Shown here: one piece after another, positions 1 to 8,013 of the stretch | Numbering within the stretch: the stretch's first letter is position 1 | Layout of the letters: the number at the start of each line of letters is the position of its first letter | Source: Actinomycetospora sp. NBRC 106378 | GTDB taxonomy: Bacteria; Actinomycetota; Actinomycetes; Mycobacteriales; Pseudonocardiaceae | Direction of reading: 5' to 3' | Assembly: GCF_030269685.1 (NCBI RefSeq) | Contig: NZ_BSTT01000017.1 | Location: forward strand, 1 to 64,000 | Length of the DNA stretch: 64,000 nt | Notes under the pieces: model-generated | What the model saw: the letters and a program-made list of their open reading frames with translations, nothing else | What the model was told of the DNA's origin: nothing | The model's database searches: none | Made by a program: the position numbers and the translations under genes

Positions 1-8
1 GCATTACG

Positions 9-287
9 GTGCGACACCGAGGGCCTCCGGTGGTCGAGCTGGATGCGTCAGACACACCCACCTCGCCTCGGAGGCCCTCCTCGATCAACCCGACACGCCG
101 CCGCACACAACGTCTCGGGTCACGACAACTAGCGCTGCATCACGGTCCGGTGTCCGGGAGTTCTTCGAGATCGATCGACACGGTCCTCGAGGCCCTCCGT
201 GCCGGCACCCCCGACCCGGCCGCCCTGGACCACCTCCTGGCAGCCCCGAGCCGAGTACCGCTCTCATCGCCCTCTCACGAGCGCTGA
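9..287 (+). CDS. Possible small protein upstream of uppP, unassigned
   Basis: This 365-base stretch before the first clear gene holds one weak candidate frame of 92 codons opening at a GTG. Only its last 40 or so codons (from about 168) show the strong G/C third-position bias of real genes here. A shorter start at GTG 150 is therefore possible. The encoded C-terminal part looks helical (VLEALRAGTPDPAALDHLL). The upstream half is Arg/Ser/Pro-rich and has no family resemblance. It may be non-coding. I see no other feature in this stretch. Confidence 0.22.
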   Translation: MRHRGPPVVELDASDTPTSPRRPSSINPTRRRTQRLGSRQLALHHGPVSGSSSRSIDTVLEALRAGTPDPAALDHLLAAPSRVPLSSPSHER

Positions 288-365
288 CGACGATCCGGTC
301 GTCGTCCCGTCGCGCGGGCGGACCGTCCTGGTCCGCCCGCGCCCTCGCGTTCAGGAGCCCCCGCC

Positions 366-1340
366 GTGCACCAGTTGAGCTGGCTCGAGGCGATCGTGAT
401 CGGAGCGCTGCAGGGCGTCGCCGAGCTCTTCCCCGTCTCGAGCCTGGGCCACAGCATCCTGCTCCCCGCCGTGGTCGGCGGGAGCTGGGCGCAGGACCTC
501 GACGTGTCCGCCCCGGAGTCGCCCTACCTGGCCTTCATCGTCGGCCTGCACGTCGCCACCGCCCTGGCCCTGCTGGTCTTCTTCCGCCGCGACTGGGTGC
601 GCATCGTGCGCGGGCTGGTCACGAGTGTGGTGCGACGCGAGGTCGTGAGCTCGGAGCAGCGCCTCGCCTGGCTCCTCGTGCTGGGGACCATCCCGGTCGG
701 GCTCGCCGGGCTGCTGCTCGAGCACACCTTCCGGGTCTATCTCTCCCGCCCGGTCCCCACCGCGCTCTTCCTCGTGCTCAACGGTCTCGTCCTGCTCGGG
801 GCGGAGGCGCTCCGCCGACGTGCGTCGGCCCTGGCTCCGGTGCGCACGCCGGCCGCCGGCACCGACGGCGACCCGGCGGCACGCACCGTCGCGCTTCGCG
901 TCGACCCGGGCACGGGGAGCGCACCGGCCGGGGACGGGGTCGCCGCGGACACCCGGCTCGCGCGCATGTCCGTGCTGCGCGCCGTCGGGATCGGGGCCGC
1001 CCAGATCGCCGCGCTCTGCCCCGGCATCAGCCGCTCCGGGGTGACGATGGCGACCGGGCTGATGCGCGGTCTGTCCCACGAGGACGCCGCCCGCTTCTCG
1101 TTCCTGCTCTCGACCCCGGTGATCCTCGCCGCCGGCGTGCTCAAGCTCGGCGACCTCGCCGGCCCCCTCGGTGACGGCGTCCGCCCTCAGATCCTCGTGG
1201 GCAGCCTGCTCTCCTTCGTCGGCGCCTACCTGTCGGTCCGCTTTCTCACCCGCTACTTCGAACATCGCTCGCTGCGGCCGTTCGGCGTCTACTGCATCGC
1301 CGTCGGGATCGGCTGTCTGGTCTGGTTCGGCGTGCGCTGA
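366..1340 (+). CDS. uppP: Undecaprenyl-diphosphatase UppP (BacA)
   Basis: Integral membrane phosphatase that recycles undecaprenyl diphosphate to the monophosphate lipid carrier for peptidoglycan synthesis; the family gives bacitracin tolerance. Both signature motifs are visible: LQGVAELFPVSSLGH at residues 15-29 (catalytic Glu20) and PGISRSGVT in the second half, each followed by hydrophobic helices. At 324 residues it is longer than the usual 265-280. The extra length is an Arg/Ala-rich hydrophilic insert at about residues 140-195. The GTG start has an AGGAG box 8 bases upstream. It is probably monocistronic, and its stop is 12 bases from the convergent next gene. Confidence 0.95.
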   Translation: MHQLSWLEAIVIGALQGVAELFPVSSLGHSILLPAVVGGSWAQDLDVSAPESPYLAFIVGLHVATALALLVFFRRDWVRIVRGLVTSVVRREVVSSEQRLAWLLVLGTIPVGLAGLLLEHTFRVYLSRPVPTALFLVLNGLVLLGAEALRRRASALAPVRTPAAGTDGDPAARTVALRVDPGTGSAPAGDGVAADTRLARMSVLRAVGIGAAQIAALCPGISRSGVTMATGLMRGLSHEDAARFSFLLSTPVILAAGVLKLGDLAGPLGDGVRPQILVGSLLSFVGAYLSVRFLTRYFEHRSLRPFGVYCIAVGIGCLVWFGVR

Positions 1341-1352
1341 CCCCGTCGGAGG

Positions 1353-1940
1353 TCACACCACGCCCGCCACCGCCTCGATCGCAGCCACCGGATCGAGGCG
1401 GGGAGACGAGGTCACGACCGCCACGGGGTCGACGGCCTCGGCGAGGGCCAGGCCGAGGTCGGTCCGGGTCCTCGCCCAGACGGCGACCCCGGCGTCGTGG
1501 AGGGCCGCTGCCACGGCCTCCGCCGACCGCGGCACTCGATAGCAGATGACCCGGCGGCCCGTGAGGACCGCCGGCCAGCCGGACCGGCCACCGGTGGGGT
1601 CGACGACCACGTCCGCTGCGGCGACAGCCGACGCCTGACCCAGGTCGCCCAGCAGGGAGGTACCGACACCGAGGGCGTCCACCCGACGGGCAGCGGCGTG
1701 GTTCTCCCCGCACATCACGAGCGGCCCCGTGCCCCACGACGCCAGGTCGCGCACCACCTGCGCGCTCCGTCGCGCGTCGGCGGCCCAGGCCGGCACCACG
1801 ACCCTGGTACGTCCGGTCCCCCGTCCGTTCGCGCCGAGGAGGCTCCCGATCCCCACGCCGTCGACCGCCACGAACGACACGCCGTCGGCGACGACCACGA
1901 TCCTGGCGTTGACGGGAAGGCCGGCGCCGGAGGCGGTCAT
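1353..1940 (-). CDS. Hypothetical protein, unassigned alpha/beta protein
   Basis: Encodes about 195 residues with strong actinobacterial codon bias. I do not recognise the family. The sequence alternates short hydrophobic strands (RIVVVADGV, GPLVMCGEN, ADVVVDPTGG, RRVICYRVP) with helices, which suggests a soluble Rossmann-like or flavodoxin-like fold. No catalytic motif or signal peptide is evident. The ATG at 1940 follows no clear ribosome-binding site. The frame stays open upstream, so the start is uncertain. It lies 44 bases downstream of the DedA gene end on the same strand and is convergent with uppP. Confidence 0.6.
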   Translation of the reverse strand: MTASGAGLPVNARIVVVADGVSFVAVDGVGIGSLLGANGRGTGRTRVVVPAWAADARRSAQVVRDLASWGTGPLVMCGENHAAARRVDALGVGTSLLGDLGQASAVAAADVVVDPTGGRSGWPAVLTGRRVICYRVPRSAEAVAAALHDAGVAVWARTRTDLGLALAEAVDPVAVVTSSPRLDPVAAIEAVAGVV

Positions 1941-1984
1941 CCCACGACTCTGGGCGACCCGCGATGTGGTCGTGATGAGAGCGC

Positions 1985-2653
1985 TCAGCCGTCCTCGGCG
2001 CCGAGCTTCTTCTCCCGGCGGGCCTGGATCGCCTCGATCGCGATCGGGACCAGGGAGATCACGACGACGAGGATGAGCATCAGCTCGATGTTGTCCTTGA
2101 CGAACGTGAACTGGCCGAGCACGGCGCCGAGCAGGGTCACCCCGGCCGCCCAGAGGATCGCGCCGAGGGCGGAGAAGGTGAAGAAGCGCTTGGCGTCCAT
2201 GCGCCCGACCCCGGCCATGACGGTGCTGAAGGTGCGCACGATCGGCACGAAGCGGCCCAGGACGATGGCCCGGTTGCCGTACTTGTCGAAGAACTTCTGC
2301 GTGCGCTCGACGTTCTCGCGCTTGAACAGCGTCGAGTTCGGCTTGTCGAAGATCGCCGGGCCCGCCTGGTAGCCGATGCCGTAGCCCACGACGTTGCCCG
2401 CGAAGGCCGCGACCACCAACACGACGCAGACCAGCCACAGCGGGGTCTCGATCAACCCCGTGGTGGCGGCGAGCCCGGAGATGAACAGCAGCGAGTCACC
2501 CGGCAGGAAGAACCCGATCAGCAGCCCGCACTCCGCGAAGAGGATCAGGGCCACCCCGAGCAGCGCCCAGGGCCCCAGATCGGCGATGAGCGTCGGCGGG
2601 TCCAACCAGGAGGGACCGAGCGCGACGAGGGACGAGCCGATGGAGGAGGCCAC
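1985..2653 (-). CDS. DedA family membrane protein (VTT domain)
   Basis: About 222-residue integral membrane protein of the DedA/SNARE-associated family. Members act in membrane homeostasis and some are undecaprenyl-phosphate flippases. The family core is present: ECGLLIGFFLPGDSLLF near residues 40-57, a GYGIGYQAGP segment, and the R-F-x-P motif GRFVPIVRTFSTVMAG. A basic C-terminal tail follows the last helix. GTG at 2653 gives the usual family length; longer upstream starts would add an Arg/Pro-rich tail. UppP 0.6 kb away recycles the same lipid carrier, which is suggestive only. The upstream small membrane-protein gene ends 10 bases before this start. Confidence 0.9.
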   Translation of the reverse strand: MASSIGSSLVALGPSWLDPPTLIADLGPWALLGVALILFAECGLLIGFFLPGDSLLFISGLAATTGLIETPLWLVCVVLVVAAFAGNVVGYGIGYQAGPAIFDKPNSTLFKRENVERTQKFFDKYGNRAIVLGRFVPIVRTFSTVMAGVGRMDAKRFFTFSALGAILWAAGVTLLGAVLGQFTFVKDNIELMLILVVVISLVPIAIEAIQARREKKLGAEDG

Positions 2654-2663
2654 CGCGCGGACG

Positions 2664-3020
2664 CTAGGTCGGCCCGGATGTGAGCGGGATGTACGCGGCG
2701 TCGGACCGAGGAGCCGGGGCGCCATCGGTGGGGGCGACGCGCATCGGACGCCGGGCGGTCCGGTGATGCAGCACCACGGCAGCGACAGCGAACAGGACGA
2801 GCACGGCGCCGGCCGCCCAGTACGCGATCCGCGCGGGTTCGCCGACGACGGCGACCGTGGCGTCGCCGATGGCGAGCCCGCCGACGAGGGCGTTCACGAC
2901 GGCCCCGGGCCGACACCGGGCACCGGGGGTCCGCCGTCCGAGCCACGACGCGACGGCGACCGCGAGGAAGCCGACGCCGAGCAGATGCAGCAGGAGTGCT
3001 CCGAGGACCGTGCCGTTCAT
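2664..3020 (-). CDS. Small integral membrane protein, unassigned
   Basis: 118-residue protein with three predicted membrane segments: VLGALLLHLLGVGFLAVAVA at the N-terminus, a central Ala/Val-rich helix, and IAYWAAGAVLVLFAVAAVVL. A polar C-terminal tail with several Arg and Pro follows. It has no recognisable catalytic motif. Its TAG stop is about 10 bases before the DedA GTG start, so the two are probably co-transcribed. The ATG was chosen because it opens directly into the first hydrophobic segment. Function is unknown. Confidence 0.65.
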   Translation of the reverse strand: MNGTVLGALLLHLLGVGFLAVAVASWLGRRTPGARCRPGAVVNALVGGLAIGDATVAVVGEPARIAYWAAGAVLVLFAVAAVVLHHRTARRPMRVAPTDGAPAPRSDAAYIPLTSGPT

Positions 3021-3151
3021 GGCCGCGACGGTGGTGCACGGATGGTGTGCGATCGGTGAGAGTGCCCGTTCTCGTCCCGCTGACATCGCGGCGCGTCCGG
3101 CACGCTCGAGACGCAGGCTCGACGTGACGGTGCACGGACCCGTGGGGGCGG

Positions 3152-4468
3152 TCAGCCCTCGGGGCGGGCGACGGCCCGGGCCATCAGCGCCTGCGCCATG
3201 ACGGTGACGACGCGGCGGTCGTAGGTCAGGACGTAGTCGAAGAGGCGGTCCCCGTCGGGCCCCCGGGTGTGCAGGTCCTGCGCGACGAGGGCCCCGGCGA
3301 AGTGCGGGCCGAGGACGACGACGCTCCACTCGTCGCGCAGCGGGTCGTCCGGGGCCAGGTCGGCCCCGCGCACCCCGGGGACGGGTTCCGGGCCGATGTC
3401 CGCGCCCAGGGCGACGACGAGCGTCGTCCGTTCGGCGAGCTCGGCGTACCGGTGTGCCACGGCGGCGGTGACGTGACGCCGCTCCTGGAAAGCGGCGAGG
3501 ACCACGCTCGGACCGTCCGTCACCGCGGCGTGCTCCTCGAGCAGGCGGCTCACCTCCCGCAGCAGGCCCGCGGTCCCGGGGAGCGGGTCGCGGTGCCGGG
3601 CGCCGATCGCGAACGGGCTGTCGGGGCGGGGCCTCGTCCTCGGCAGCCGTGGCGGCGGGAAGACCTGCCGGCCCGGGTCGGGGGGCGGGACGTCCTCGAT
3701 CGGGCCCGGGCACCCGAACCGCCACCCCTGGCCGTGGGTCGCGCCCAGGGAACCGGCGACGTGTTCGTGCACCTCGGTCTCGATGCCCTCCGCGAGCACG
3801 ATCGCCCCGGACTCCTCGGCGAAGGCCGTCACCGCGGTCATGATCCGGGCCAGGTCCGGGCCGGAGTGCCGGTGCAGCACGGCCAGGTCCAGCTTGACGA
3901 CGTCCGGACGCAGGAACGGCAGCAGCGCCAACGACGCCGGCTCCGCCCCGACGTCGTCGAGCGCCAGCCCCACCCCGGCGCCGCGCAGCGTCCCGGCGAA
4001 CGACAGCAGTCCGCCCGGGTCGGCGAGCAGCGCCCGCTCGGTGACCTCGACGACGACGTTCAGGCGATGCACCCGCGGGGCCACGAGCAGTTCGGGCAGC
4101 GGCCCCTGCCCGGTCATCCCCGCCGGCTCGACGTTGACGAACAGGCTCATCGGACGACGGAGCTGCGCCTCGACGGCGACCTCGAGCGCACGGCGTTGAC
4201 ACAGGGCGTCGAGGTCCGCGAGCCGTCCCCGCTCCCGCGCCGCGCCGAAGAGCCGGTCGGGCGCGTGCAGGTCTCCCCGCGGGCCGCGTGCGAGGGCCTC
4301 GTAGGCGACGACGGCCCGATCGTGCAGGCTCACGACCGGCTGGAACACCGGATACACCGCCTCCGCGGCGATCACCGCGTCGAGCTCCACCCCGATCTCG
4401 TCGAACACCCAAACCCCCCGGTTCGCGGTGTCGGGCCGGTTGCGGCCCGACACCCGGCTCCAGACCAT
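3152..4468 (-). CDS. EAL domain protein with C-terminal DICT sensory domain
   Basis: 438-residue predicted cyclic-di-GMP phosphodiesterase or sensor. An EAL domain spans about residues 25-285: YEALARG (Glu57-Leu59), FVNVEP, VVEVTERAL, LALDDVG, VVKLD and VLAEGIET follow in the expected order, so the metal- and substrate-binding residues look intact although the loop-6 motif is DDVG rather than DDFGTG. The last 150 or so residues resemble the DICT domain found attached to diguanylate cyclase and phosphodiesterase modules. No membrane segment is seen. It is divergent from the AraC gene that starts at 4597. No cognate diguanylate cyclase is visible in the window. Confidence 0.85.
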   Translation of the reverse strand: MVWSRVSGRNRPDTANRGVWVFDEIGVELDAVIAAEAVYPVFQPVVSLHDRAVVAYEALARGPRGDLHAPDRLFGAARERGRLADLDALCQRRALEVAVEAQLRRPMSLFVNVEPAGMTGQGPLPELLVAPRVHRLNVVVEVTERALLADPGGLLSFAGTLRGAGVGLALDDVGAEPASLALLPFLRPDVVKLDLAVLHRHSGPDLARIMTAVTAFAEESGAIVLAEGIETEVHEHVAGSLGATHGQGWRFGCPGPIEDVPPPDPGRQVFPPPRLPRTRPRPDSPFAIGARHRDPLPGTAGLLREVSRLLEEHAAVTDGPSVVLAAFQERRHVTAAVAHRYAELAERTTLVVALGADIGPEPVPGVRGADLAPDDPLRDEWSVVVLGPHFAGALVAQDLHTRGPDGDRLFDYVLTYDRRVVTVMAQALMARAVARPEG

Positions 4469-4584
4469 GACACCGAACGAACGAGTTGGCCACCCAGCGT
4501 CGGTCGAGCGTGCGGCCGGGGTCGCGCGGAGCCGAGCACTCCCGACCTGACGCCGGATCCCGGCCACCCCGATCGTTCGACGGC

Positions 4585-4590
4585 TATCCT
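4585..4590 (+). promoter_or_regulatory. -10 box TATCCT of AraC gene, leaderless-type
   Basis: TATCCT lies 6 bases before the GTG at 4597, which would put the transcription start at or next to the start codon. No convincing -35 hexamer is seen. Confidence 0.45.
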
Positions 4591-4596
4591 CGTGGC

Positions 4597-5571
4597 GTGT
4601 CACTGGGGCCCGCGACCGTCTTCTCGTTCCGCGAACGCGACCTCGACGGCGCGAAGGCCGCCGTGGGGCAGGACTTCTTCACGACGTCGATGGACCTCGT
4701 CGACCGCACGTCGGACTACGACTTCCGCTTCGACGGCGTCGTCCTCGGCTCCCTGGCGGTCGGGGTCGCACACATCAACTCCGCCCTCGAGATCGGCACG
4801 GCCGACCTGGAGGACTGCTACTACGTCAACTACTCCGCCTCGGGCACGATGCACGCCCGCCACCGCCGGCGGGCCGTGGACGTCACGCCGGGCTACGGCG
4901 CGGTGTACCACCCGGTCGGCCCCGTGGCCATGAGCACCAGCGACGACTACGGCTCCTACGCGGTCCGCATCGACCGGCGCGCGGTCAACGAGGCGCTGGA
5001 GGAGCAGCTCGGTCATCCCGTGCCGCTCGACCCGGTGCTCGACCCCCGCATCGACCTGCGCAGCGCGCCCGGTCGGCGCTGGGACCGCCTGGTGCGGCTG
5101 CTGTGCGAGGAGTCCCGCACGACGCCGAGCGTGCTGAGCCACCCGATGATCGCCGCCCCCCTGCACGACGCCGTGGTCACCGGCTTCGTCCACACCGCCG
5201 GGCACCGCTGGCGGGACGCCCTGGAGCAGCCGACGAGGTGCTGGAGCCAGATCCCGGTGCGGCGTGCGGTGGAGGCCATCCGGCACGACCCCGCCCAGCC
5301 GTTCACCCCCGCCGGCCTCGCCCGCCTGGCCGGCGCGTCCACCCGCACCCTGCACGACGGTTTCCGGCGCCACCTCGACACCACCCCGATGGCCTTCCTG
5401 CGCCACGTCCGGCTCGAGCGGGCGCACCTCGAGCTGCGCGCCGCGGACCCGACGACGACGACGGTGGCCACGGTCGCGCACCGCTGGGGCTTCAACCATC
5501 TGAGCCGGTTCTCCCAGACCTATCGCGAGACGTACGGCCGTCCGCCGGCCGCGACCCTCCGCCGCGGCTGA
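4597..5571 (+). CDS. AraC family transcriptional regulator (AraC_binding_2 type)
   Basis: 324-residue DNA-binding regulator. The N-terminal 200 residues resemble the cupin-like AraC-binding-like domain. The C-terminal part carries two helix-turn-helix units (TPAGLARLAGASTRTLHDGF and the AHRWGFNHLSRFSQTYRETYG signature). The GTG at 4597 is preferred over upstream codons because a -10-like TATCCT sits 6 bases before it and the protein then begins at the conserved domain. It diverges from the EAL-DICT gene, whose start is 128 bases away, and may regulate it. The effector is unknown. A perfect 20-bp palindrome follows the stop codon. Confidence 0.88.
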   Translation: MSLGPATVFSFRERDLDGAKAAVGQDFFTTSMDLVDRTSDYDFRFDGVVLGSLAVGVAHINSALEIGTADLEDCYYVNYSASGTMHARHRRRAVDVTPGYGAVYHPVGPVAMSTSDDYGSYAVRIDRRAVNEALEEQLGHPVPLDPVLDPRIDLRSAPGRRWDRLVRLLCEESRTTPSVLSHPMIAAPLHDAVVTGFVHTAGHRWRDALEQPTRCWSQIPVRRAVEAIRHDPAQPFTPAGLARLAGASTRTLHDGFRRHLDTTPMAFLRHVRLERAHLELRAADPTTTTVATVAHRWGFNHLSRFSQTYRETYGRPPAATLRRG

Positions 5572-5578
5572 GCCCGGA

Positions 5579-5598
5579 ACCGTCCGGCGCCGGACGGT
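5579..5598. terminator. 20-bp perfect palindrome after AraC gene
   Basis: A perfect inverted repeat, arms ACCGTCCGGC/GCCGGACGGT, begins 8 bases after the AraC stop. It fits a factor-independent terminator of the GC-hairpin type without a U tract, although the zero-base loop also fits a protein-binding dyad. Confidence 0.5.
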
Positions 5599-5697
5599 CG
5601 GGTGTTGCCGTCGGCGGATCGACCGTGGGCCGCCCGCTGCGCGAATCTGTCGGTACCGACCCGGCCCCGACGGCGCGAGAGTGAGCGAACGCGTTCG

Positions 5698-6042
5698 ATG
5701 ACGCACGACGACGACCTGATCGACCCCGCGTGCCCGTCCGCCGTGGGGTCGACGCGAGTGCTCCGGGCCCGGCCCGTCGTGGACGCGGCGGCAGCGGCGG
5801 AGGTGCGGCGGGAGAGCCGGGCCCTGCTGGCGCGCTCGACCGCTCCGATCGTCGTCGACCTCACGGCCGTCCGCCACGTCGAGCCCGGTGCCGCCGGCGT
5901 CCTCCGCGACGTGGCCCGCGAGGCGGGTGACGCCGACGTCGACCTCCGCGTCGTCCGCGCCTGCCGGCGCGCGACCACCCGGGCCCTCCTCGACGACGAG
6001 GCCCTCTACGAGATCTACCCGACGCTCGCCGCGGCCCTGTGA
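5698..6042 (+). CDS. STAS domain protein, anti-sigma-factor-antagonist-like
   Basis: 114-residue single-domain protein with the STAS pattern: APIVVDLTAVRHVEPGAAGVL (strand, loop, helix) in the middle and a C-terminal helix. Classical antagonists such as SpoIIAA and RsbV have a phosphorylatable Ser in a D-S-S-G motif. Here the aligned residues are E-P-G-A, so the Ser is missing. It may therefore act without kinase control, or bind another ligand. The ATG opens a compact domain; upstream sequence is Arg-rich and not convincing. It stands alone between the AraC gene and a convergent stress-protein gene, with a large hairpin after it. Confidence 0.75.
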   Translation: MTHDDDLIDPACPSAVGSTRVLRARPVVDAAAAAEVRRESRALLARSTAPIVVDLTAVRHVEPGAAGVLRDVAREAGDADVDLRVVRACRRATTRALLDDEALYEIYPTLAAAL

Positions 6043-6145
6043 CGCGGCGTCCCCGGGGGCGCGCCGTCACCGCCTCCCCCGCCCGGTCCGCGTGACCGGT
6101 CCCGATCGGCCGTCCGACCGCCTCCCCCCGGCGACGGACGGTTGA

Positions 6146-6206
6146 CGCGGGACGGGGTCCGGACGTTCGCCCTCCCCCGGGCGCCCCGGTCCGACCCCGT
6201 CCCGCG
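6146..6206. terminator. Bidirectional terminator hairpin
   Basis: Arms CGCGGGACGGGGTC and GACCCCGTCCCGCG form a perfect 14-bp stem that continues inward with one bulge. It sits between the convergent STAS gene (ends 6042) and the YflT-like gene (ends 6215), so it could serve both. Confidence 0.7.
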
Positions 6207-6214
6207 ACCCTCTC

Positions 6215-6718
6215 TCAGCTCCAGCCGAGCGTGCGGACCGCATCGTCGGCCACGTCCTCGTCGACCATCAGCTCGTAGGTCCGCGGGCGCATGACCGTGG
6301 CGGAGGAGAAGTCCCGCCGTCCTCCCTGCAAGGCGTGGACCACCAGCCCGAGGATCGCGCCAACGACCGCACCGAAGACCAGCCCGTACACGGTGAGCAG
6401 CAGGAGACCGATCAGCGGGACGATCCAGCTCAGCAGCCCGAACAACCATCCGATCAGCGCGCCGGTGACGGCCCCGCCGGCCGCGCCGCGCAGCGCCGCC
6501 CGCGGGTAGTCCAGGCGGCCGGTGACCTGCTCGACCAGTTCGAGCTCACGTCCGACGATCGCGACCCGCTCGACCGGGAAGCCCCGGTCGGACAGGGCGT
6601 CGACGGCTCGCTCGGCCTCGGCGTAGTTCGGGAAGCCGGCGATGGACCGGCGCGACGGCGCGCTGGGGACGCGGGACCGCGCCGGTGGTGCCGTCACGCG
6701 GGGAGACTGTTCGCTCAT
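6215..6718 (-). CDS. General stress protein 17M-like (YflT-like) membrane protein
   Basis: 167 residues. After a basic, Ser/Pro-rich N-terminus there is a YflT/GsiB-type segment (SIAGFPNYAEAERAVDALSDRG, VERVAIVGREL) as seen in general-stress and DUF1269-like proteins. A Gly-rich hydrophobic hairpin follows (two predicted membrane helices at about 80-130), then a small C-terminal alpha/beta unit (TYELMVDEDVADDAVRTL). The family is stress-associated but its biochemistry is unknown. The ATG at 6718 is followed directly by conserved sequence. It is probably monocistronic. Confidence 0.75.
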   Translation of the reverse strand: MSEQSPRVTAPPARSRVPSAPSRRSIAGFPNYAEAERAVDALSDRGFPVERVAIVGRELELVEQVTGRLDYPRAALRGAAGGAVTGALIGWLFGLLSWIVPLIGLLLLTVYGLVFGAVVGAILGLVVHALQGGRRDFSSATVMRPRTYELMVDEDVADDAVRTLGWS

Positions 6719-6889
6719 CGTCGGACGTCCTCGATTCCTGTCCGTGGGCGGCCCGGCGGCCGCAGCCGCGCCACGGCCGACGGGCCCGGGTGCACCGCCA
6801 CGGTCACACCCGGGGCTGCGGGGCCGCATCGACTTCACGGCGGCAGACCTCCGGCCCCGGCTCGACCCGGCGGGTCGAACCCCCCGCTC

Positions 6890-7861
6890 TCAGCCGTGCA
6901 GGGTGTGGCTGGGCGACCGCCCGTACGCGTCCCGGTAGGCGACGGCGAAGCGGCCGGGATGGGCGAATCCCCAGCGGGCGGCGATGGTGGTGACGGTGTC
7001 CCCGTCGCGGGGGTCGGCGGCCTGCAGGTCGTGGTGGGCGGCGTCCAGGCGGACCCGGCGCAGGTAGGCCATCGGGGTCGTCTGCAGATGACGGGCGAAG
7101 GCGTACTGCAGGGCGCGCGGGGTGACGTGCGCGGCGGCAGCCATCTCGGCCAGGGTCATCTCGCGGGCCGGGTCGGTCTCGATGAACGCCACGGCGCGAC
7201 GGACGGTGTCGGGGTGGGCGTCGTGGCGGTCGGTGGCCGTGGGCGCGGCCAGGGCCGTGTTGGGGAAGGTGTGCAGCACGGTGGCAGCCAGGTACTGGGC
7301 GGCCGCCGCGACGGCCAACGGCGCGCCGGGATCACCCAGCACGTCGTCGAGGTGGTCGATGACCCGACGCAGCCGGGCCGCGGCGGCCGGCGTGACCGGG
7401 TGGTGGTCGAGCAGACGCACCGGCCCATGGTCGTCGAGGGGCGCGGCGACCTGCCCGAGCAGGGCGGGGTCGAGCATCGTGATGCCGTAGCGCGCGTGGT
7501 TGATCCGCCCCCGGTAGGGACGGTCCGGCGGGGCGAACGAGAACACCTCCCCCGGTCCGTACGACTCGGCGGACCGGTCGCCGTCGACCTGGTGGTCGTC
7601 GACGCTGCCCGCCTCGATGTCGCACAGGCAGATGGTGCCCAGCGGTGCGGCGTCATAGCTCATGGTGAAGCCGAGCTCGAGACGGTCGACGCTGACCCCA
7701 CCGCCGGTGACGCGGGAGATCCGGGCCGGGGAGCGGTCGCGGTTGCCCGACCCGATCCGCATCGGGGCGTAGTGGGTGCTGAGGAACTCCTCGGTGGCAC
7801 CCAGCTGATCACTTTCGAAGACGACGAGCTCGTCAGGTCGTGTCACGTCACGATCTCCCAT
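6890..7861 (-). CDS. AraC family transcriptional regulator
   Basis: About 323-residue regulator. The N-terminal AraC-binding-like domain (from DELVVFESDQLGATEEFL) is followed by a C-terminal double helix-turn-helix with MTLAEMAAAAHVTPRALQYAF and RWGFAHPGRFAVAYRDAYG. The C-terminal architecture matches the AraC protein at 4597 but the sequence is clearly different. The start is uncertain: ATG 7861 and the GTG five codons later are both plausible, and the longer frame back to 7996 is low-complexity. It is divergent from the first PucR gene, and the 150 bases between them contain several GACCGTC/GTCACGCTGACC-like words that could be operators. Confidence 0.85.
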   Translation of the reverse strand: MGDRDVTRPDELVVFESDQLGATEEFLSTHYAPMRIGSGNRDRSPARISRVTGGGVSVDRLELGFTMSYDAAPLGTICLCDIEAGSVDDHQVDGDRSAESYGPGEVFSFAPPDRPYRGRINHARYGITMLDPALLGQVAAPLDDHGPVRLLDHHPVTPAAAARLRRVIDHLDDVLGDPGAPLAVAAAAQYLAATVLHTFPNTALAAPTATDRHDAHPDTVRRAVAFIETDPAREMTLAEMAAAAHVTPRALQYAFARHLQTTPMAYLRRVRLDAAHHDLQAADPRDGDTVTTIAARWGFAHPGRFAVAYRDAYGRSPSHTLHG

Positions 7862-8013
7862 CCGGCCTGGGCCGTCGGGTGAGGGGCGGTCGGAGCGTGA
7901 CTGGTCAGCGTGACCGTCCACCGGACAGTGTGTTCGTTCCGTGGCCCGCGGTCCAGTACCGGCTTCGCTGAGGGTGCTGCCACCCACGGCCGTCACGCGA
8001 CACCGTTTGCCTC

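Noticed and set aside
1353-1940. 2-phosphosulfolactate phosphatase ComB
   Set aside because: Some strand/helix spacing is similar, but the conserved ComB motifs are missing, so the name is not supported.
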